Assembly: GCA_001430745.1 (NCBI GenBank) | Contig: KQ482018.1 | Coordinates: forward strand, 1,211,134-1,230,774 | Direction: 5' to 3' | DNA length: 19,641 nt | Source: Auxenochlorella pyrenoidosa | Taxonomy: Eukaryota; Chlorophyta; Trebouxiophyceae; Chlorellales; Chlorellaceae | Shown: positions 1-8,711 of the stretch, one piece after another | How the letters are laid out: each line of letters starts with the position of its first letter | Position numbering within the stretch: the stretch's first letter is position 1 | The notes under the pieces: generated by a model | Databases searched by the model: none | What the model saw: the letters and a program-made list of their open reading frames with translations, nothing else | What the model was told of the DNA's origin: nothing | Position numbers and translations under genes: made by a program

Positions 1-840
1 CGACTCCTGCTTCTTTTCTAAAGAGGGCGATGTCTGGGGCGTCGGGTGAGCTGCAGCCCCCGCACAGCGCGCCTCCGCGCTGGCTGCGCTGGAATGTGGT
101 AGCCCCCTGCCCGCCCGCCACGCCCGCGGTGCACGTGCAGGCACCACCCCTCGCGAGCCACTCTGGCAAGCCCTGCGCCTCTGCCACCCGTCGCTGTCCA
201 CCCGCTGTATGCCCACATCACAGCCCTTTACCCACCCACCATATCTACCCCGCCACACCCCAGCCCACCCCCTCTTCACCCCCCGCCTCTGCCATGCAGC
301 GGCCTCCCCTGGTGGACGGGCGTCATGTGGGTGGCGGTCCTGCTCCTGTGGGTCGGCCTGGTGACCATCCCCACATTCTCCCTGGTCGTCCACCCGCACC
401 GCGCCAAGCGCGCAGCAGCAGCCGCGCTGGGGCGCCACCCCAGCCACCACTCTGGCGGCGAGACGCACGCCGCGCACTCCCACAACATCAGCATGCTCCT
501 GGATGCAGCCATGTCGCGCGGCAGCGGCGGCAGCGACGCAGCACCAACCGCCAGCAGCCTGCAGGTGCCAGGCTCGCAGGCGGCGGCTGTGCGCAGCGGT
601 GATCTGGCCCTCGCAGGCATTGGCGGCAGCAGCATGAGCGGCAGCCTGCAGGATGCACCATGCCTGGAGGCGGAGCTTCTTGCAGAGATATCAAGGCTCA
701 GAGCCAGGGTCGCGCAGCTGGAGGCCTCACAGCCCAGCTGCGTAGCCAATGGGGCAGGGTCTGACAGCAAGGCTGACTCACGACCGCCCGCTGGCAGCGA
801 GAAAGACGCTGGCGACAGCTGCATGGACCACCAGTCTTGA
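1..840 (+). CDS. C-terminal part of an unrecognised membrane protein with a coiled-coil tail (partial, 5' end outside the window)
   Basis: Two exons are seen, 1-45 and 300-840, joined over a GT-AG intron (46-299). The frame is kept: the first exon ends in ...GDVWGV plus two bases of a Gly codon, and the second continues GLPWWTG. Next comes one strongly hydrophobic stretch (MWVAVLLLWVGLVTIPTF, about 325-380), a likely transmembrane helix, followed by a basic HPHRAKR. This suggests that the roughly 150-residue tail faces the cytosol. The tail is low complexity (Ala, Gly, Ser, His) and contains a short heptad-like segment, LEAELLAEISRLRARVAQLE (666-725), likely a coiled coil. The TGA stop is at 838-840. 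I do not recognise the family; the missing N-terminal exons would decide it. Thioredoxin y starts only 280 bp downstream on the same strand, and I see no TGTAA signal in that gap. Confidence 0.7.
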
Positions 841-1120
841 GCTTTGAAGTGCCTGCAGCACGTGCATTCTTGATTTGGACCCTCGCTTTTTGCAATCCTG
901 CTGCCGTTGACCGCAGTGACAGTGGGCTGAGTTGAGCAACTTGCAGTGCGGCAGCGTGCGCAGCCCTGGCAGCGGCAAGCACATCTCGTTACAGTCTGCA
1001 GGTCGGGCAGTTTGACCTGGGACAGCTCAATTCCTTCTGATCACAGGCTGCTGGTCTCTCAGCAGCAACCCTCGCCAACTCCGACTGCACGAGCACTTTG
1101 AGACGCCGCCTAAAATCCCC
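841..1120 (+). promoter_or_regulatory. Intergenic region: 3' UTR of the left-edge gene and promoter/5' UTR of thioredoxin y
   Basis: This 280-bp gap between two plus-strand genes must hold the end of one transcript and the promoter of the next. I see no TATA box and no plus-strand TGTAA. The bases before the thioredoxin start (CCCC then ATGG) have a G at +4, a reasonable start context. The limits are set only by the neighbouring coding regions. Confidence 0.4.
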
Positions 1121-2069
1121 ATGGCGGCTCTGAGTCACCGCCCAGTCGCAGCTATCTTCCAGCATGGGATCTCCGAACGTCGGCCTTGCAGCGCCCGCCC
1201 GCCAGCGGGCAGGAGGGTGGCGGTGCCGCGCGCGCTGAAGACCGTCCCTGCTGGCTTGGCCGTGGCTGATTTCAAGGAGATGCTAGCTCGCAGCGACACC
1301 CCCGCGGTGCTTGTAGACTTCTGCACTGCTTGGTCAGTGGAGGGACACGCACGCAGGCTTGATGCACTGATCCAGCAACCACCACCGCTCCCAAGCTGAG
1401 CTGGCCCACAGGATGGCGACCACCTCACCTCTGCGTGCCCTGCCCTCCATGCAGGTGCGGCCCCTGCGCGGTGCTGGACAGGAACATCAAGGCCATTGAG
1501 CATGCACACCGCGGCCGCGTGGCATTCGTGAAGGCAAGCTTGAGCCGGGGGCGTGCGCCGGGCCGCCTGCCCCTGCCCAATGCACGCCTGGCGCTTCCCT
1601 CCCGTGCATCCAGCATGACCTGCAGATGTAGGCTTGGTGGTGGGGTGCAACAAGTGCCACCAAGTGCGCACGCAGCAGGCTTGTGCCTCAGGGCACCTTT
1701 GCACGGCAATGGGCCCCAAGCAGACTGTTCAATCACAGCCTGCAGCCCGTGATGCTGTGCATGCCTTGCAGATTGACACCGAGCTGAGCCCCGAGGTTGC
1801 CGACCATTTCAACATACAAAAGCTGCCCACCCTCATCCTGTTCAAGGGCTCGCAGCAGGCACGCCAGGCCGCAGCGTGCACAGCAGCTCTGCTGCTCCCC
1901 TGTGCCTCACGGGACGGCCCGTCCTTTGCTCTCCTGCCCACAGCCGCCACCCGCTTTGTTGACCTCGCGGCGCAACTCTGCATGCCCCTCCACTGCACAG
2001 ATTGACCGACTGGAGGGCCTGATCAGCGGACAGGACCTCGACATGCGGCTGCGAAGCCTGCTGCGCTAG
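1121..2069 (+). CDS. TRXy: Thioredoxin y, chloroplastic
   Basis: Plastid thioredoxin, a small dithiol-disulfide reductase; the y type is known to feed antioxidant enzymes such as peroxiredoxin Q. Exons are 1121-1332, 1455-1533, 1772-1858 and 2001-2069, giving 148 residues. The first 40 or so residues are rich in Arg, Ala and Ser with no acidic residues apart from one Glu, like a transit peptide. The active site WCGPC is at 71-75, the cis-proline loop KLPT has Pro116, and VKIDTE and LILFKG match the y-type pattern better than m or f. The C-terminal helix ends in RLRSLLR. Intron 1 splits the Trp codon of the active site. Introns 2 and 3 begin with GC (GCAAGC, GCACGC); using them joins VAFVK-IDTE and FKGSQQ-IDRLEG with no gap against the family, and GT alternatives lose residues or the frame. 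Cys68, three residues before Trp71, is where the family usually has Tyr. Confidence 0.93.
1534..1771 (+). other. GC-AG intron 2 of thioredoxin y
   Basis: The exon ends in AAG and the intron starts GCAAGC. It ends in CTTGCAG before the ATT codon of IDTE. It is a phase 0 intron of 238 bp. A GT six bases upstream is also in frame but would drop the Val-Lys pair of the conserved central strand. Confidence 0.8.
1859..2000 (+). other. GC-AG intron 3 of thioredoxin y
   Basis: The exon ends in CAGCAG and the intron starts GCACGC. It ends in GCACAG before ATTGAC. It is a phase 0 intron of 142 bp. The nearest downstream GT is in phase 2 and would put the last exon out of frame, so the GC site is the only one that yields IDRLEG. 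Confidence 0.75.
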
Positions 2070-2639
2070 GCACAGCGTGCCACAGTGGGTGCCCGCCCCC
2101 ACAGAACCTGCGCTGAGGGGCTGGTCCTGCCGCACGCTGCCCGCCCGGCCGGCTGTACTTTGTGTCACACCCAGTTTTGTCCTGTGCTGCCATGCATCGC
2201 TGCATTTGCTTCTGCTGCATGCAGGTCCCTGCCAAACGATGCTGCAACCTCTTACCCACCTGCCCACCCCCAACCTCATGCCATCACCTTCCCATGAACT
2301 TGACTGTGCGTGCTTGGATTTTCCCTGCGGCCGTTTTCCCTGCCACGTCGCAGGCAATGCCATTGTTCGATTTCGTCCCCCCACCCTGCTCAGCGCCAGC
2401 GAGCGTGCGCCTGGCCTGTGTGTTTGACTTGGCTCTCCGCTGCCGTTGCCCGCGTGTCTGTTTACCCGCTCCAGAGGTGCACTTGTAGCTCATCACCCCT
2501 TTCAACGTTGGAGCACCGAATTCTGCATTGATAGACCGCACCAGTAGGCTGGGTGCCAGCATGCTGGTCAGTGCGTGCCGACGTGCCGACCCGCCTGCGG
2601 GGCAGCGCGTTAGTTGGCCTGCCCCCTGACCACAGCGCT

Positions 2640-2644
2640 TGTAA
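2640..2644 (+). terminator. TGTAA polyadenylation signal for thioredoxin y
   Basis: TGTAA is the usual poly(A) signal of green algae. It lies 571 bp after the thioredoxin stop. A second copy at 2734-2738 and an AATAAA at about 2703-2708 are alternatives. The 2070-2640 stretch is read as 3' UTR; I see no other gene in it. Confidence 0.45.
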
Positions 2645-2773
2645 GGAGCGTTAGAAAGCCAGCAGTTTGGATAGTACAACTTCAACGAAAATAGTACAAT
2701 GCAATAAAGAGCAAGCCAGCCTTGGTGCCGGCCTGTAATGCAGGAGGTGCACATGAAAACCAAACAGGCGCTG

Positions 2774-2798
2774 TCAGACGCAAGCTACCTGCGTCTGA
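2774..2798. repeat. 9-bp perfect inverted repeat between convergent genes
   Basis: TCAGACGCA and TGCGTCTGA are separated by 7 bp and can form a hairpin on either strand. It sits between the 3' ends of thioredoxin y (plus) and the gene at 3009-4044 (minus), just after the last TGTAA. A role in ending transcription is a guess. Confidence 0.5.
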
Positions 2799-3008
2799 AG
2801 CGTGTCTGCAACGCACAGGGCTTGCCGATGCGGGCCATGGTGGAAAATCGCTGGATGTACAGATAAGAGTACAGAGGAGGATCAGACCGGTGCAGCATGC
2901 TGCGGCGGCGGTGCCAGGTGTCTACCATACGCCAGCACTTCACCTCCCGTTTCCCGCCCCACTTCCCCACCCCACCAAGAGGAGGCCGAGGCGTGCCACC
3001 GCCGGCGG

Positions 3009-4044
3009 TCACGGCTGGCGTCGGCTCTCTGCATCCCAGGCTTGCTGCTCGTCCAAGAGGAAACTGCATTCCACCGCCCCGTCCTGGGCCACGCAGCTGC
3101 CGCCCGTCAGCTCATCGATGTGCATCCCCTGCAGATGGCCGGGTGGCAGCCGGGTGCGCGCAGGTCATGTCGGGGTGCGGGCATGGGCTGGGGCTGCAGG
3201 CTGGTGTGGAGGCAGGGGCTGCAGGTAGCGCTGTCTGGCTGCGCAGCGGTCAGCGGTGTGCTGCCACCGTCGGCCAGGACGTGCCCACGGATAAACCACG
3301 CTCTGCTCACAGCAGTGGGAGGGCCGGAGCTTGGCAGGGCCCAGGTGGCGCAACTGTGGTATGTGTGACCAGGCTGCAAGCGTGCGTGCGTTGCGTGCCG
3401 CCCGGGCTGCGGCTGTGGGCAGGGTGCGCGCAGCTCGGCACGGCGCCCACCTGCCAGACACCAAAGTCCCAGACGGCGGAGAACACGAGGGAGGCAGCCC
3501 CCACCGCCGCCATCAGGGTGAGCGCCTGCCTGGCCAGCTCGTCGCGCCGCTCCGCTGCCGCAGCCGAGTCCTGCGTGAAGGAGGGCGGCCCACGGGGCAC
3601 ATACCGTCATGCACCCTCCACGCAGCCCAAAAATAGAATGGCAGAAGTGATTACTGGTTGTTCATTGGCTGGGGAACAGTGTGGCGGAGGTGGCAGGAGA
3701 GGAGCCTGGCACCGGCGCCTCACCCGCCTCGCCGCCAGCGGTTGCGCCGGCTTCACCACTGTTGGCGGTTCTTGAGCAGCAGCCGGGGTCTGGCTCTCCA
3801 TCTGGTCAAGGCCCAGCAGCCTGTCGATGCTCTTGGCTGTGGCGGCTGCCTTGGTGTCCTGCCCTGTGTTGTGAGCAGTGGCCGCCTCGCCCTCGCTGCC
3901 ACCGTCGCTGCCAGCAGCTGAGGCCTGAACGCGGCCGGCAGCAGGTCCGCGCACGACGCGACACCGCGCGGCCGGCTTTGGCACGCGCAGGTGGCGTCCA
4001 CAAGCGGGTGCCCGAGGGCAGGAGGCGGAGAGCACGAGCAACAT
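3009..4044 (-). CDS. Putative plastid-targeted single-pass membrane protein, family not recognised
   Basis: Three exons read from the minus strand: 4044-3724, 3570-3451 and 3128-3009, giving 186 residues. Both introns are GT-AG and phase 0, and the first donor (CGG then GTGAGG) is strong. The N-terminus (MLLVLSASCPRAPACGRHL) followed by Arg/Ala-rich sequence looks like a chloroplast transit peptide. Residues 40-107 are low complexity and include a short charged patch, KSIDRLLGLDQMES. Then comes a charged RRDELARQ and one transmembrane helix at about 123-141 (ALTLMAAVGAASLVFSAVW), followed by DFGVWQ. The last 39 residues are hydrophilic, with Cys159 and Cys168. One exon codes for the whole helix. 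The start was chosen as the first Met of the transit-like leader; the frame stays open further upstream. No minus-strand TGTAA is visible downstream. Function is unknown. Confidence 0.68.
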
Positions 4045-5048
4045 GGGTCGGTGAGGGTTTGCTGCTGTCGAGAGCAACTTGCTGTCGGCAACAACCGGTG
4101 AAACGCACGATTTGATCCTTGCTAGGAAGGCGAGCGCCCTCAGCAACAGAAGGTGTGCATGCCGTGCCAGGCGTGCAGGTACCCAGTGCAGGCAGCCTCC
4201 CGACGCGGGCAAGTGGGGGAGCCTGGTAAGCATCAAAAGTTTCACGAGCATAATGTCACCCTGATGAGTGCACACCAGCTTAAACCACCAATGTGGGGGC
4301 TGGCTGTGAGCAGGGTCCTGCTCAACACAATGCTGCGAATTCTGACCACCAGGCAGGCTTGGGAGTTTCAGCGGCCTCAACAGCCAGCATGCAACCCTGC
4401 CATCTTTGAGCTCAATTCACATCGTCTAATTACAGACTGGAATGGGTGTAATGGATCAGATGCAGCGGCAAGCATGCATGTTATATTGATACACAAGCGA
4501 GAATCCCCCCCGCGTTCAGAGCGGACGGTATGGCACAGGACGGTGCCGCCAGGAGCGCATGGGCCAACTGCGCTTGGGCGCCTACTAGTGTACACAAAGG
4601 CGGGGCGCCGAGCTGCAGCAGGCGGCGACCCGCACAGGCAGCTCGGACAGGCAGAGGCAGAAAACGAGGGGCAGGCTGCCTGGAAAGTCTACAGACGAAA
4701 ACGCGCAATTAGAAGTGGAGCAGGGGAGCTGAGCGGGGGCGAACCAGGAGGCGGGGCGGGGCAAGGGGTTGTGTATGTGGGCGCGGAAGGGCGCCCTGGA
4801 CGAATAGCAGGGGGTGGGGCACAAGGTGGTGCGTCCGACATCAAAGAGAGGGGTGCATGCTGCTCATGATCGGCCAGCGGCCAAGCAGCAAGCGGGGGGC
4901 ATGCCTTTCGTAAGTGCGGGCTGGAGGCGGTGCCAACCAACAACAGGATGAGGTCAGGGGGCGGGCTCATTGGTTGGAAAAGGGGAGGGCCGCCCGAGCT
5001 GCACGGTGGGCTTGCAGCCTGCCCGGGCGGCTGAAGGCGCACTGCGTG
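4045..5048. other. Intergenic region: 3' UTR of the PyrP2-like gene and promoter of the gene at 3009-4044
   Basis: No coding exon is supported here. The right part (about 4430-5048) is read as the minus-strand 3' UTR of the HAD gene, closed by the TGTAA complement at 4430-4434. The left part (4045-4430) must hold the promoter of the next minus gene. A long open frame on the plus strand (4153-4869) shows only GC-driven, low-complexity peptide with no family motif. Confidence 0.5.
4430..4434 (-). terminator. TGTAA polyadenylation signal for the PyrP2-like gene
   Basis: TTACA on the plus strand reads TGTAA on the minus strand. It lies about 615-775 bp after the possible stops of the HAD gene and is the first such signal downstream. 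Confidence 0.4.
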
Positions 5049-5205
5049 TCACCAGTCCAGCACCTGCAGGCAGAACAGAAGGGTCAGGAGGGGGGCGAGG
5101 CATCAGAGAGCCGCCGCTGCCAACCTGCTGTGCCAGCTTGCCCTGAAAGCAGGAGGCCAGGCCACTGCGCTCGCCCGGGGTTCTCAAGCCTTCGGCACTC
5201 CCGGA

Positions 5206-7817
5206 TCAGCTTGCCTGGGTGGTGACGTAGCTGCCGCCATCAGAGTCCTCCTCCATCTCCGCCTCCAAATCCTCGTCGCCCTCACGCTGCATCACGAGGA
5301 GGCAGAAGATAGATAGGCAGATGCATTAGTCATGGGGAGGAAAGGGGAGGAGAGGCATGCAGCGCCGCAGCAGCTGGGAGCAAGCAGCCGCCCGCCCGGC
5401 GCCAGCGAGCGAGACGGCAGGGGGGCAGCCCCGCATGCCGCACTGCAGAGGCCCGCCCGGCGCCAGCACACCTGCCCGGCCACACGCTCCTCCGCCGCAA
5501 ACAGCTGCTTGAGGTTGACAAAGGACAGCTGGGAGAGGTCGCGCACCACCAGGTCGGCAGCGCCCAGCTCGTAAACCGGCTGCCGCCCCGCCAGCGCCAC
5601 GCACTTCATGCCCACCTGCAGCAGGGGCGCGGCCCAAAGGAGCAGCGGTGAGCGCGGGAAGGGAGAGAGACCATGGCGCTTGCACCCGGGAAGTGCGCAA
5701 GTGCAGCGCGCTTCGCGCCCAAATGCAGGGCAGCCGGGCGGGTGCATCAAGTGCGGCTGCAGGGAGGGCCCACGCGGCGCCGCAAAGAAGGCACGCATGC
5801 AGCGCAGCAGTCTCCTGTTTTCCACCACTCGGCCTGCCACCAGCACAGACATGCAGGCCTCCATGCCAGCAGCTGGTGCCGGGCTCGGGTCCTACCTCAT
5901 GCGCTGCCTCGATGCTGAGGTTGGAGCTGCCAATGACGACGCAGCGCACCGGCGGCCGCTGGATTTTCTGCACTTGCGGGGGCCAGCAGGGTTGGGAGGT
6001 TACGGGACAGAGGGAAGCCCTGGGAGTGAAGGCACAGCAGAAGTTTGCAGCCCGAGGCAAATGGGCCAAAAGTGGCGCCGGCTGAGCAGCGGGAGCGTGG
6101 CCTGTGGGATCTGACAGCGCAGCTTCTCTAGCGCAGGCGTCCCTGCGCGCCACCCCGGCACGCTGCCAGCCGCATCGCCGCTCCTCGACGGCAGCAACGG
6201 CGCGAGGCGGGGCCCCCGCCCAGCTCATGCGCGGCAGCGGCCCCCACCTGCGCCGCGTACAGGTAGCCCTCTGGGTCGGGCTTGCCACGGTAGACGTCGT
6301 CCGCCGTGACGATGGCGTCAAACCGCGCCGCCAGACCCGCCTGCTCCAGCGCCGGCAGCACGCGCTGCTCGGGGGCGGACGACACCAGCGCCAGCGGCGA
6401 GGAGTTGCGCTGCAGGGGGGTGGCGGGGGCGAGGGAGGCCGGAGTGTTGGCCAGCGCAGCGCCCGCACAGTCGCGGGAACAGAGCAGGTACACCAGGCCC
6501 TGCACGCTGCGGCTCGACTGATTAGCCTGTTGGAAGCCTGCGCTTCAAGCTGCCCCCCCCTCACACACACACCACGCGCAAGTGGCGCTGCTACCAGCAG
6601 ACCCGCGGGATGCCCAGCCGTGGGCCGCCCCCTGCAGCGCTCTGGCCTGGGTGCAGGCGCCCCCTGGTTACGGCGCTGCCCACCTGCAGGATGTCCATCA
6701 GCTGCGTCACGCCGGGCGGCACCATGGGCTTGCGCGCGCCCAGCAGGTCGGACAGGATGGCCTCGCGCCGCTGCGCCAGCCGGCGCGCCTCCACCGGGTT
6801 GCGCGTCCAGTTGAACACTTCGGTGACAACCTGCGGGGGCAGGACGCTGTCCGGCCGTCAGCAAGAAGGAGGCGGGAGTGGCGCTGACCTGGCCACATGG
6901 CGCCCTTCAACGTGGCAGGTGCTAGGAGCAGGCAGGAAAGGGGCGGGGAGCACACGCAGCCATCCTTCATACACCATCATGACGAGGCGAGGCAGGAGCG
7001 GCAATCGCCTAGGCACGCCGAGGTTAGCAGCCCAGGGGGCAGGGCGGAACGCATGTGCTGGGAACCCAACCTGCTCGTTCTTCATGCCGCGCGCCTTCTT
7101 GAGCGCCCACAGCGGCGGCACCGACTTGCCCTCCTCTGCCGCCAGCGCCTGCCAGGAGCGCCCGCCATCGCCGCACTCGTACTCTATGCACACGCCGTCC
7201 AGCTCAAAGATGGTGCCAAACCAGGCAGTGCCCAGCCTTTCCATGCGCTGCAGCGCGCAAGGGGAAGGGCAAGAGCAGACGGTTGCTGCCTGATTGGGCG
7301 GCGCCGCGGCGAGTGCAGGCAGTGTATCTGCTGGGATGGCGATGCAATAAGGAACCAGGCTGAAGCAGCAGGGGCAGCGGGGAGGTGAGGGGCAACTCGT
7401 GCAGCGCCGCGAGGCAGATCCCTGCGGTCGGGCACCTACCTGCAGCGGGTTTGCCAGGTTGACATCATCGGCCACGCCCTCCACATTACGCGGGAGCGGC
7501 TTGAGGCCCACGCTGCTGCCTGAACTGCTTGAGCTGCTGCTAGGCCAGTCTGGGCTGCTGCTGCGCCGGTAGCTGCCGCGCTCGCCGCTGGGGTCAGCCT
7601 CTGGCGCCGACCAGCCACCGGCGCTGCCGCCGCCCTCGCTCGGTAGCGGCCGCGGCAGGCTGGTAGGCAGGGCGCCAACCAGCGCCAGTTGCTGTGGCCT
7701 ACTCGTGGGGCCGGTGCGGGCTGGTGCGGGCCCTCCGCTGTGGCGAGGGTGCAAGGCGGGCCTAGGCGCTGAGAAGGTGCCTGCGCACCTTGCCGTCACG
7801 CCTGCTAGGGCTGCCAT
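5206..7817 (-). CDS. PYRP2: PyrP2-like HAD phosphatase of riboflavin biosynthesis, chloroplastic
   Basis: Haloacid dehalogenase-fold protein closest in pattern to plant PyrP2, which removes phosphate from 5-amino-6-(5-phosphoribitylamino)uracil in plastid riboflavin synthesis. Exons on the minus strand: 7817-7440, 7247-7071, 6830-6684, 6409-6248, 5967-5896, 5615-5472, 5286-5206; 386 residues, all six introns GT-AG and phase 0. Residues 1-126 are a transit peptide plus a Ser-rich linker. Family motifs run in order: FELDGV (140-145), EEGKS, GMKNEQ, ALVSS (241-245), DVYRGKPDPE with Lys277, VIGSSNLSIEAAHE (299-312), MKCVAL, YELGAADLVVR. The acidic tail EAEMEEDSDGG is also typical. Oddities: the usual nucleophile Asp of motif I is Glu141 (the +2 acid is Asp143), and motif IV lacks the usual GDxxxD. 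From memory, plant PyrP2 shares these changes, so I keep the name but not certainty of activity. The 3' end may instead splice into two microexons ending at 5049. Confidence 0.9.
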
Positions 7818-8127
7818 GGGTGCTTCCGAGGCGCTCGGCTCACGACTGGGAGCGTCCCGGGCCGCGGTGTGGACCGAGAAGAAACGTCGGACCAACGAGG
7901 ACAGGCCAGCCGGTTGTAGACAACAGGGGCGAACGCGTGATCGGTGCACGGGAGGCGCTGAGGTGAAACGACGAGGCGGGAGGGGGGGGGAGTTCAAGAG
8001 TGGCGCCGCGCAAAGCGCACGATGCGCTCCACAACCTGCGCTGGCAGATCTGCACCGGCATGCGCGATGCCCCTGCAGATACTGCCCCACTTCGTAGACC
8101 GCCTGGCCGCCCCAGCTCATAGATCTT
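7818..8127 (-). promoter_or_regulatory. Promoter/5' UTR region of the PyrP2-like gene
   Basis: This lies between the chosen start at 7817 and the poly(A) signal of the upstream bromodomain gene. The minus frame stays open above the chosen Met, so an upstream start cannot be excluded; MAALAGVTARCAG was chosen because it reads as a transit-peptide start. I see no TATA box. Confidence 0.4.
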
Positions 8128-8132
8128 TTACA
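8128..8132 (-). terminator. TGTAA polyadenylation signal for the bromodomain-NET gene
   Basis: TTACA on the plus strand is TGTAA on the minus strand, 580 bp after the TGA at 8712. It is the only one I find between that stop and the next gene. The stretch 8133-8711 is read as 3' UTR; it includes a T-rich patch at 8381-8400 and no other gene. Confidence 0.45.
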
Positions 8133-8711
8133 GCCCTGATGAGAGTATGTGGACAAGGCAGTCGCAGCGCACGAAAGGCATCGCGAGCATCGGCGGGAGC
8201 ATGGGGCGCATACTCGAGGAGCGGCGCAGCGCGGGCAGAAGAGTGGCACAGCGGGATGGTCAGCGGGTCAAGGGTATCAGCACATGTGGGGGCACAGCCA
8301 GCCAGGGCGTGGCCCGTGCCAGTCTGTTGGGAGCGGTAAGAGCAGCCGGTGAGCAGCCAGAGAGGCGGCGAGACGAAAACATTTTTTTGATTTTCTGTTT
8401 GACTCGATGAATGAACGCGGGCGCGCAGTCAGGGTGTGTGACATCAAAGTGCCGCGGCAGCAGGCCGGGCAGGGGGCCGGGCACAGACTGCTGCTGGCAA
8501 GACCCGGCACGGCACGGCAGCACGCGAGCCGCAGACCGGGCCGAAAAATCAAAGGTGCATGATTGTGTGCGGGCGAGAGAGGTGTGTGCATGTGCCCACA
8601 GGGTCCCAGGCGCGCCGGCAGCGCGGCCGGCTGACCTGGCAGGTCCCAGAAACGCGGTGTGCAGGCGTGTGCAGCGGCCAGTGGCCCCGCCACAACAAAA
8701 TGAGAAGCCCC

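Noticed and set aside
1521..1540. A GT donor at GTGAAG for thioredoxin intron 2.
   Set aside because: In frame, but it would remove Val-Lys from the conserved central strand; the GC site gives the family length exactly.
2897..3775. A 292-codon plus-strand frame.
   Set aside because: It is antisense to the three-exon plastid-type gene; its sequence is low complexity.
5326..6864. A 512-codon open frame on the minus strand read as one protein.
   Set aside because: It runs through several introns of the PyrP2-like gene; only the stretch KIQRPPVRCVVIGSSNLS is a real exon in this frame.
6858..8249. A 463-codon minus-strand frame as a single-exon gene.
   Set aside because: Exons 1 and 2 of the PyrP2-like gene share this frame by chance across a stop-free intron; the middle part lacks domain-like sequence and has good splice signals.
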